11,134 nt of DNA. It comes from Burkholderiales bacterium. GTDB lineage: Bacteria; Pseudomonadota; Gammaproteobacteria; Burkholderiales; Burkholderiaceae_C. This document shows, one piece after another, positions 1 through 5,695 of this stretch. The DNA lies in assembly GCA_947450745.1 (NCBI GenBank), contig CANFYD010000071.1:1-11134 (forward strand), in the 5' to 3' direction. The stretch's first letter is position 1. Each line of letters opens with the position of its first letter. The position numbers were made by a program, and so were the translations under genes. Under the pieces are notes generated by a model that saw nothing but the letters and a program-made list of their open reading frames with translations, searched no databases and was not told where the DNA came from.

Positions 1-1
1 C

Positions 2-949
2 GCCGAAACCGACTCGTTCGCCCAGCGCTTCACCAGGCTGCACGGCCCGTCGATCTGCGCCATCGCCTTCCGCGTCAAGGACGCCGCCCATGCCTACCAG
101 CGCGCGCTGGAACTCGGCGCCTGGGGCTTTGACAACAAAGCCGGCCCGATGGAGCTGAACATCCCGGCCATCAAGGGCATCGGCGATTCGTTGATCTATT
201 TTGTCGACCGCTGGCAAGGCAAGAACGGCGCCGCGCCCGGTGCCATCGGCAACATCAGCATTTACGACGTCGATTTCGTGCCGCTGCTGGACGCCGCCGG
301 CCACGCCGTGCCGGCCAATCCGGTCGGCCACGGCCTGACCTATATCGACCACCTGACCCACAACGTGTTCCGGGGCCGGATGAAGGAATGGTCGGAGTTT
401 TATGAGCGCTTTTTCGACTTCCGCGAGGTCCGCTACTTCGACATCGAAGGCAAGCTGACCGGCCTCAAAAGCAAGGCCATGACCAGCCCCTGCGGCAAGA
501 TCCGCATCCCCATCAACGAAAGCAGCGACGATAAAAGCCAGATCGCCGAGTACCTGGACCTCTATCACGGCGAAGGCATTCAGCATGTCGCCATGGGCAG
601 CGACAACATCTACGCCACGGTGGACGCGATGCGCGGCGCAGGCGTGCAGTTCCAGGACACGATAGAAACCTACTTCGACCTGATCGACCGGCGCTTGCCC
701 GGCCACGGCGAGCCGGTCGAGCAACTGCGCCGCCAGCGCATCCTGATCGACGGTGCCGCCCACCTGGACGCCCCGAAAGAATTGCTGCTGCAGATCTTCA
801 CCAAGGAGGTGATAGGCCCGATCTTCTTCGAGCTGATTCAGCGCAAGGGCAACGAGGGCTTTGGCGAAGGCAACTTCCGCGCGCTGTTCGAAAGCATCGA
901 GCTGGACCAGATCCGCCGTGGCGTGCTGGTGGACGACCAGGCGGTTTGA
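2..949 (+). CDS. hppD: 4-hydroxyphenylpyruvate dioxygenase, 5'-truncated by the window edge
   Basis: This enzyme converts 4-hydroxyphenylpyruvate to homogentisate, the second step of tyrosine catabolism, using non-haem Fe(II) and O2 in the cytoplasm. The frame is open from base 2 with no start in view. About 315 residues are visible, so roughly 45 N-terminal residues of a usual 355-370 residue bacterial HPPD lie outside the window. The ATG at 149 is internal, because homologous sequence (GPSICAIAFRVKDA) precedes it. The C-terminal catalytic domain is intact: IDHLTHNV and GIQHVA carry the two iron-binding histidines, FFELIQRKG carries the iron-binding glutamate, and the C-terminal helix is present (FGEGNFRALFESIE). 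It converges on the lipase-like gene, 46 bp stop to stop. The stop codon lies inside an 11-bp tandem duplication. Identification is firm from motif order and family knowledge. Confidence 0.96.
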   Translation, partial: AETDSFAQRFTRLHGPSICAIAFRVKDAAHAYQRALELGAWGFDNKAGPMELNIPAIKGIGDSLIYFVDRWQGKNGAAPGAIGNISIYDVDFVPLLDAAGHAVPANPVGHGLTYIDHLTHNVFRGRMKEWSEFYERFFDFREVRYFDIEGKLTGLKSKAMTSPCGKIRIPINESSDDKSQIAEYLDLYHGEGIQHVAMGSDNIYATVDAMRGAGVQFQDTIETYFDLIDRRLPGHGEPVEQLRRQRILIDGAAHLDAPKELLLQIFTKEVIGPIFFELIQRKGNEGFGEGNFRALFESIELDQIRRGVLVDDQAV

Positions 950-964
950 GCCTGGTTTGAGCCT
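943..964. repeat. 11-bp tandem duplication over the hppD stop
   Basis: GGTTTGAGCCT occurs twice back to back (943-953 and 954-964), followed by a partial third match (AGGTTT). The first copy contains the hppD TGA at 947-949. It looks like a small replication-slippage duplication. No function is implied. Confidence 0.8.
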
Positions 965-995
965 AGGTTTAACGCTACGTTGCTGGCGGGGCGAG

Positions 996-1934
996 TCAAG
1001 CAGTGGTCGGTCGCTCCAGCAGATGCAGCAGATCCGCCAGGATGGTCGGCTGAAAGACCAAGGCGAGATGGCCGCTGCCCACCACCTCGATGGCCTGCGA
1101 GCCCGGCAGCACGGCGGTATCGGCCGGGCAGACGATCTGGTCGCAGCGGCTGAAGTAGCAATCGAAGCGGGCCGCAAAGTCCTGCGACTGCTGCGCCGAA
1201 CTGGCCGTGGCCTCATGCGCGGCCAGCTCCGACAACCAGCGGCTCTGACGGCGCATTTGGCGGGCATTCAAGGTCGCGCCAAAGCGCGCCATCAGCGTGC
1301 CGGCATGCGGCGTGCCGAGGGTCAAGAAGCGGTGGATTCGGCCCGCTTGGCCGTGGCGTCGCCACCAAGCCCGGGCCGCCAAGCCGCCCATGCTGTGCCC
1401 GACGATCACCGGCGGCTGGCCGTACCGTTGCTCCAGCGTCTGCACGGCAGCCTCGATCTGCGCCACATAGGCGTCGATCGACCCGTAAGCCGGCTCCAGC
1501 GTCAGCGCGATGTGCGGGTGGCCGTGGGCGCGCAAGCGCTCCATCCAGCGGTTCCAGACGCCACGGTTGCAAGTGAAGCCATGCAGCAGCAGGACACCAC
1601 GTTGGCCTCTGTTGTTGTCGCTGCTGTTGGTTGGCAAAAAGTCGGCATAGCGCTGCGCGGCAAACGGTTGCTGCCAAGCGAAGACCCGCTCGCAGGCGAT
1701 CAACTCATGCCACCAAGCGCGCAGCAGTTGCAGGCGGCCGGGCGGCGGCAGGCCGATGTTGAGGCGCGGCAACCAGGCAAAAATCATCAACATGCCCAAG
1801 CCGTAGAGCCAGAACACAGCAGCGGCCAGTAGCAAGCCCAGCCCCGGCGCGCCGCTGCGCCAACAGCCAACCAGCGTGGCCAGGGCCAGGATGGCGCGCA
1901 GCAGCAACTGCCAGCGTTGGATTTGTGCATTCAT
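996..1934 (-). CDS. Membrane-anchored alpha/beta hydrolase, lipase/esterase-like
   Basis: This is a predicted serine hydrolase of the alpha/beta fold, acting on an unknown ester or lipid. In the 312-residue product from ATG 1934, two hydrophobic stretches (about residues 9-24 and 31-53) form an N-terminal membrane anchor. Then come the oxyanion-hole LLLHGF (115-120), the nucleophile elbow GHSMGG with Ser181, a TLGTPHAGT strand typical of lipases (205-213), and a plausible triad completed by Asp265 (SRCDQIVCP) and His289 (GSGHLAL). The start is uncertain. ATG 1934 has no clear ribosome site. TTG 1958, eight codons upstream, has AGGAG at 1967-1963 with 4-nt spacing. An ATG at 2015 would overlap the divergent gene and is unlikely. 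The gene is transcribed divergently from the FFLEELY gene and nothing nearby indicates its substrate. The fold is secure, the exact activity is not. Confidence 0.88.
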   Translation of the reverse strand: MNAQIQRWQLLLRAILALATLVGCWRSGAPGLGLLLAAAVFWLYGLGMLMIFAWLPRLNIGLPPPGRLQLLRAWWHELIACERVFAWQQPFAAQRYADFLPTNSSDNNRGQRGVLLLHGFTCNRGVWNRWMERLRAHGHPHIALTLEPAYGSIDAYVAQIEAAVQTLEQRYGQPPVIVGHSMGGLAARAWWRRHGQAGRIHRFLTLGTPHAGTLMARFGATLNARQMRRQSRWLSELAAHEATASSAQQSQDFAARFDCYFSRCDQIVCPADTAVLPGSQAIEVVGSGHLALVFQPTILADLLHLLERPTTA

Positions 1935-1944
1935 GCTCGCAGTG

Positions 1945-1968
1945 TAGGAGCGGCACAATCCACTCCTA
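1945..1968. promoter_or_regulatory. Inverted repeat TAGGAG-N12-CTCCTA in the divergent intergenic region
   Basis: Perfect 6-bp arms (1945-1950 and 1963-1968) lie in the 67-bp gap between the hydrolase and FFLEELY starts. The symmetry places an AGGAG on each strand. On the minus strand it is well spaced for a TTG start at 1958. It could be an operator for the divergent pair, a ribosome-binding site with chance symmetry, or coincidence. Confidence 0.3.
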
Positions 1969-2001
1969 TTCCGCCGCGTCCAACTACCGAATTTAGGACT
2001 C

Positions 2002-2742
2002 ATGGACTCCGCCATTGCCCAAGAAATGCTTGCCCACCTGAGCGCCGTTGACGCTCAGCGCCAGTTGCGCAACGCCGAGCCGGGCCTGAACGCCCGCGTG
2101 CAGAGCTTGAAGCTGTACCAGCAGCAGCGCTTTTCACGCACCTACGCCGACTTGTTGAACACGCCGCGCTACGAGAAGGCGACACAGTTTTTTCTGCAAG
2201 AGCTGTATGGGCCGGGCGACTTTTCACGCCGCGACGCGCAATTCGCCCGCGTCGTGCCGGCGCTGGTACGCATCTTCCCGGCCGAGGTGGTGGCGACGGT
2301 GGCCAAACTCGCCCGCCTGCACGCCATCTCCGAGCTGATGGACACCCGCATGGCGCAGCAACTGGGCGCGAGCCCCTTGAACGCCAGCAGCTATATCGCC
2401 GCCTGGCAGGCCTGCGGCGAAGCGCTGCAGCGGCAGCTCCAAATCGAGCTGACGATTGCCGTCGGCGCGTCGCTGGAGCAATTGACCCGCAAGCCCTTGC
2501 TGCGCCAAGCCTTGCGCTTGATGCGCGGCCCCGCCACTGCCGCCGGCATGAGCGAATTGCAGCGTTTCCTGGAAACCGGTTTCGACACCTTCCGCGAGAT
2601 GCGCGGCGCGACCGAGTTCTTGCAAGTGGTGCGACAGCGCGAAGAAGCCTTGGCCGAAGCCTTGTTCAAGCCCGGTGCGGCCGCCCTGCTGCGGCAAAGC
2701 GCCTGTCCCACAGGTGACGATCCACTAGGGCAATTACCCTAG
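2002..2742 (+). CDS. FFLEELY motif protein (uncharacterised)
   Basis: This is a 246-residue protein with no assigned function. It belongs to the family databases call FFLEELY motif protein, known to me mainly from Beta- and Gammaproteobacteria. The signature here is FFLQELYG (residues 63-70), preceded by the arginine/tyrosine-rich stretch QQRFSRTYADLLNTPRYEKA and followed by GDFSRRDAQF. The rest is predicted helical and rich in Leu, Ala and Arg. There is no signal peptide, membrane segment or metal motif, so it is probably cytoplasmic. The ATG at 2002 follows AGGA at 1995-1998 with short spacing (3 nt). The stop (TAG, 2740-2742) is built into a palindrome. The gene is 73 bp upstream of fadD on the same strand and may be cotranscribed with it, hinting at a role near fatty-acid metabolism. 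That link rests on position only. Confidence 0.85.
   Translation: MDSAIAQEMLAHLSAVDAQRQLRNAEPGLNARVQSLKLYQQQRFSRTYADLLNTPRYEKATQFFLQELYGPGDFSRRDAQFARVVPALVRIFPAEVVATVAKLARLHAISELMDTRMAQQLGASPLNASSYIAAWQACGEALQRQLQIELTIAVGASLEQLTRKPLLRQALRLMRGPATAAGMSELQRFLETGFDTFREMRGATEFLQVVRQREEALAEALFKPGAAALLRQSACPTGDDPLGQLP
2725..2742. promoter_or_regulatory. Operator-like palindrome CTAGGG-CAATTA-CCCTAG
   Basis: Eight of nine base pairs are symmetric about an AATT centre; only C2731/A2736 breaks the dyad. It covers the last codons and stop of the FFLEELY gene and ends 73 bp before the fadD start. No T-run follows, so a Rho-independent terminator is unlikely. The size and AT centre suit a dimeric regulator binding ahead of fadD. 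I cannot name the regulator. Confidence 0.45.
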
Positions 2743-2808
2743 CTGAGCCTCGCGCCTGCCACGACCATGGGTGACTGGCACGCGATACGCGTCCCAGCCA
2801 TTGAATTC

Positions 2809-2813
2809 AGGAG
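2809..2813 (+). promoter_or_regulatory. Ribosome-binding site that sets the fadD start
   Basis: AGGAG at 2809-2813 lies 2 nt before the ATG at 2816. The spacing is tight, but this is the best site in the region. It favours 2816 over the in-frame GTG at 2771, which has no such site. Confidence 0.5.
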
Positions 2814-2815
2814 AC

Positions 2816-4558
2816 ATGGTGCAAGCATTGGCGCAAGAAAACTCGACTCAAACGACTCAGGCGAGTCAAGCAACGAATAAAAAACCCTGGTTGAAGAGCT
2901 ATCCCGAAGGCGTGCCGGCCGAGGTGGATACGACGATTTATCGCTCGCTGGTCGATCTGCTGGACGAATCCTTCCGCAAATACGCGAACCGCGATGCAGC
3001 GGTCTGCATGGGTCAGCGCCTGCGCTTTGGCGAAGTGGACAGCTTGTCCGCCGCACTCGGTGCCTGGCTGCAAGCCAAGGGCTTGCCGAAGGGGGCGCGG
3101 GTCGCCATCATGATGCCCAACGTCTTGCAATACATGGTCGCCATCGCGGCGATTCTGCGGGCCGGCTACACGGTGGTGAACGTCAATCCGCTGTACACCC
3201 CGCGTGAATTGCAGCATCAGCTGAAGGACTCCGGCGCGCAGGCCATCATCGTGCTGGAGAACTTTGCCGCCACGCTGGAAGAAGTCATCACCCACACCGA
3301 TATCGAGCATGTGGTGTTGGCCTCGGTCGGCGACCTGCTCAGTTGGTGGCGCGGCCCGATGGTCAATTTCGCGCTTCGCCATGTGAAGAAAATGGTGCCC
3401 GAGTTCCGCCTGCCGGTGGACTCCAAACGCAGCGTCACGCGCTTCAACAAGGCGCTGGACGAAGGCAGCCACCTCAACCTGAAGCGGGTCGACCTGGGGC
3501 CGGACGACGTGGCCTTCTTGCAATACACCGGCGGCACCACCGGCTTGTCCAAGGGCGCCACGCTGCTGCACCGCAATATCGTGGCCAACATCTTGCAAAG
3601 CGAGGCCTGGTTCAGCCCGATGCTGAAAAAGCTGGAAAGCGGCAAGCAACTGACGACCGTTTGCGCGCTGCCGCTGTATCACATCTTTGCGCTGACGGCC
3701 TGCTACATGCTCGGCGCGCGCCTGGGCATGCTGAACATCCTGATCCCGAACCCGCGTGATTTCCCGGGCTTCATCGAGGTCTTGCAGCAGCACAAGATCA
3801 ATATGTTCCCGGCCGTCAACACGCTCTTCAACGCACTCGCTGCCGACCCCGCCTTTGCCCGCGTGGACTTCAGCGAACTGGTGATTTCGAACGGCGGCGG
3901 CATGGCCGTGCAGCAGTCCACCGCCGAAAAGTGGCTGAAGATCACCGGCTGCCCGGTGGTGGAAGGCTATGGTTTGTCGGAAACCTCCCCGGTCGTCACC
4001 ATCAACCGTATGGATGTGCACGACTTCAATGGCTCCATCGGCCTGCCGGTGCCGTCAACCGAGATCGCCATCCGGGACGACAACGGCCGCGACGTGGCGC
4101 AGGGCGAGCGGGGCGAAATCTGCATCCGCGGCCCGCAGGTCATGGCCGGCTACTGGATGCGCCCGGAAGAAACCGCCAATGTCATGTACGCAGACGGCTA
4201 CTTCAAAAGCGGCGACATCGGCGTGATCGACGAGCAGGGCTTCATCCGCATCGTCGACCGCAAGAAGGACATGATTCTGGTCTCCGGCTTCAACGTCTAC
4301 CCGACCGAGATCGAACAAGTCGTCAGCATGCATCCGGGCGTGCTGGAATGCGCAGCGGTCGGCATCCCCGATGCGCGCTCCGGCGAGACGGTCAAGCTCT
4401 ACGTCGTGAAAAGCGACCCCACCCTGGCCGAAGAAGACCTGAGCGCCTATTGCCACCGCGAGCTGACCGCCTACAAGTGCCCGAAATACATCGAGTTCCG
4501 CGATGAACTGCCCAAGAGCAACGTCGGCAAGATCTTGCGCCGCGAGTTGCGCAGCTGA
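2816..4558 (+). CDS. fadD: Long-chain fatty acid--CoA ligase (FadD type)
   Basis: This AMP-forming ligase activates free fatty acids to acyl-CoA through an acyl-adenylate, usually at the inner face of the membrane, feeding beta-oxidation. The 580-residue product compares with about 560 in E. coli FadD. The extra length is a Gln/Thr-rich N-terminus before PWLKSYPEGVPAEVD, where family similarity begins. Adenylating-enzyme motifs are all present: P-loop YTGGTTGLSKGA (237-248), LPLYHIFALT (285-294), YGLSETSP (385-392), SGDIG (465-469), DRKKDMILVSGFNVYP (481-496) and the catalytic lysine K572 in PKSNVGKILRREL. The stop overlaps the MBL gene start by one base (TGATG), implying translational coupling. 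Chain-length preference cannot be read from sequence, and an acyl-CoA ligase with medium or branched substrates is possible. Confidence 0.93.
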   Translation: MVQALAQENSTQTTQASQATNKKPWLKSYPEGVPAEVDTTIYRSLVDLLDESFRKYANRDAAVCMGQRLRFGEVDSLSAALGAWLQAKGLPKGARVAIMMPNVLQYMVAIAAILRAGYTVVNVNPLYTPRELQHQLKDSGAQAIIVLENFAATLEEVITHTDIEHVVLASVGDLLSWWRGPMVNFALRHVKKMVPEFRLPVDSKRSVTRFNKALDEGSHLNLKRVDLGPDDVAFLQYTGGTTGLSKGATLLHRNIVANILQSEAWFSPMLKKLESGKQLTTVCALPLYHIFALTACYMLGARLGMLNILIPNPRDFPGFIEVLQQHKINMFPAVNTLFNALAADPAFARVDFSELVISNGGGMAVQQSTAEKWLKITGCPVVEGYGLSETSPVVTINRMDVHDFNGSIGLPVPSTEIAIRDDNGRDVAQGERGEICIRGPQVMAGYWMRPEETANVMYADGYFKSGDIGVIDEQGFIRIVDRKKDMILVSGFNVYPTEIEQVVSMHPGVLECAAVGIPDARSGETVKLYVVKSDPTLAEEDLSAYCHRELTAYKCPKYIEFRDELPKSNVGKILRRELRS

Positions 4559-5505
4559 TGACGGCCCGATTGCCGCAGGACATGCAGCTGCTGGAGCGCG
4601 GCTGGTTGTCCTCCAACTCGCTGCTGCTGAGCGGCGACGCACGCGGGGCCGTGCTGGTGGACAGCGGCTACTGCACCCACAAGGCGCAAACGCTGGCCTT
4701 GGTGCGGCAGGCACTTGCCGACAGCACTTCCACTGCGGATCAGCCGGCCACGCTGCGCTTGATCGCCAACACCCATCTGCATTCAGACCATTGCGGCGGC
4801 AATGCCCATCTGGCGGCGGCATTCGACTGCCCGGTCGCCATTCCGCCCGGCCATTTTCAGGCGGTGGCCGACTGGGATCAGGCCGTGCTGAGCTTTGCCG
4901 CCACCGGCCAGCAATGCGAGCGCTTCAAGCCTGACCATGCGCTGAGGCACGGCGACAGCCTTGAGCAGGCCGGCCGCGTCTGGCAGGTGCTGGCGGCGCC
5001 CGGCCACGACCCGGAGTCGGTGATCCTGTTCGAGCCCGAGGCCGGCCTGCTGGTGTCGGCCGATGCGCTGTGGGAGCACGGCTTTGGCATCGTCTTCCCG
5101 GAAATTGACGGCACGGCCGCCTTTGATGAAGTGGCGGCCACGCTGGACTTGATCGCCACGCTGCCGGTGCGCGTGGTCGTGCCCGGCCACGGCCCAGCCT
5201 TCAGCGATGTGGCGGCGGCCTTGAGCGAAGCGCGTGCGCGGCTGAGCTACTTTCAACTCAACCCGCTCCGCCACGCCCGCTACGCCGCCAAGGCCCTGAT
5301 CACCTTTCATTTGCTGGACGTGCACCGCCAAGCGCTGCCCGCCCTGCTGGCTTGGCTGGCGGCGGTGCCGATTCACCAGCAAATCTGGCAACGCTTTTTC
5401 AGCGCGCAGACGCTGGCCGATTGGTCGCTGGAACTGCTGGACGACCTGACACGCGGCGGCGTCATCGGCCGGCGGGACGAGATGGTTTACGCGCAAGGCG
5501 TTTGA
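4558..5505 (+). CDS. MBL-fold metallo-hydrolase
   Basis: This is a metallo-beta-lactamase-fold hydrolase of 315 residues. The dinuclear metal site is complete: THLHSDHCGG gives H73, H75, D77 and H78, then H150 (AAPGHDPES), D169 (SADALWEHG) and H211 (VVPGHGPAF). The C-terminal third (about 225-315) is a helical region with a winged-helix-like look, as in members related to the LACTB2/glyoxalase II-like group that process thioesters or nucleic acids. No signal peptide is visible, so it is probably cytoplasmic. Its ATG overlaps the fadD stop (TGATG, 4556-4560), so the two are almost certainly translated from one mRNA. That makes an acyl-CoA or other thioester substrate a reasonable guess, but this is inference from context. 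The MBL fold is certain, the reaction is unknown. Confidence 0.92.
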   Translation: MTARLPQDMQLLERGWLSSNSLLLSGDARGAVLVDSGYCTHKAQTLALVRQALADSTSTADQPATLRLIANTHLHSDHCGGNAHLAAAFDCPVAIPPGHFQAVADWDQAVLSFAATGQQCERFKPDHALRHGDSLEQAGRVWQVLAAPGHDPESVILFEPEAGLLVSADALWEHGFGIVFPEIDGTAAFDEVAATLDLIATLPVRVVVPGHGPAFSDVAAALSEARARLSYFQLNPLRHARYAAKALITFHLLDVHRQALPALLAWLAAVPIHQQIWQRFFSAQTLADWSLELLDDLTRGGVIGRRDEMVYAQGV

Positions 5506-5509
5506 AGTT

Positions 5510-5524
5510 CTGCTGCTGCTGCTG
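5510..5524 (+). repeat. (CTG)5 triplet run
   Basis: Five CTG units follow directly after the MBL gene stop, with a further CTGCTG a few bases on (5530-5535). It is noncoding in position and is probably a simple slippage tract. No role is seen. Confidence 0.7.
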
Positions 5525-5590
5525 ACTCACTGCTGACACGCCGTTGGTTTGACGTGGGTTCGCTGTGGGCCGTTGCGGATTGGCTGTTGA

Positions 5591-5612
5591 TTGACGTTTA
5601 CGTCAACGTCAA
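5591..5612. promoter_or_regulatory. Probable operator ahead of icmF: TTGACGTT-TACGTC-AACGTCAA
   Basis: Two perfect 8-bp arms flank a 6-bp spacer that is itself nearly symmetric. The core CGTTTACGTCAACG resembles, from memory, the motif of LiuR, a MerR-family regulator of branched-chain amino acid and acyl-CoA catabolism in proteobacteria. That would suit icmF, 84 bp downstream. The link to LiuR is an inference; no regulator gene is in the window. Overlap with a possible -35 element fits MerR-type control. Confidence 0.6.
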
Positions 5613-5626
5613 TCGCGCCCTAGAAT
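5597..5626 (+). promoter_or_regulatory. Candidate sigma-70 promoter of icmF
   Basis: TAGAAT (5621-5626) is one mismatch from the -10 consensus. A weak -35, TTTACG (5597-5602), lies 18 bp upstream and inside the palindrome. A TTGACG at 5591 would need a 24-bp spacer, which is too long. Confidence 0.4.
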
Positions 5627-5684
5627 CAGTTTTGATTTGCTTGAGATTTTTCTGACAACGCGGGGCAGCCTTGGCGCTGCCGCT

Positions 5685-5688
5685 GGAG
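5685..5688 (+). promoter_or_regulatory. Ribosome-binding site of icmF
   Basis: GGAG at 5685-5688 lies 7 nt before the ATG at 5696. This good spacing supports the chosen start. Confidence 0.65.
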
Positions 5689-5695
5689 ACAAGCC

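Noticed and set aside
861..1832. A 323-codon open frame on the plus strand opposite the lipase-like gene
   Set aside because: It is an antisense shadow. The minus strand carries the full hydrolase motifs (GHSMGG, HG, Asp, His), and the plus translation is rich in Arg, Gln and Ala with no recognisable domain.
2725..2742. Rho-independent terminator between the FFLEELY gene and fadD
   Set aside because: The stem is only six pairs and no T-run follows. An operator-like palindrome is the better reading.
2807..4021. A 404-codon open frame on the minus strand across fadD
   Set aside because: The plus strand holds the complete adenylating-enzyme motifs. The minus translation is His/Gln/Arg-rich, typical of antisense frames in GC-rich genes.
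5510..5535. CTG repeats as a phase-variation tract
   Set aside because: The unit is a triplet and lies after a stop codon, about 160 bp from the next start, so length changes would not switch a reading frame and there is no promoter spacing to alter.
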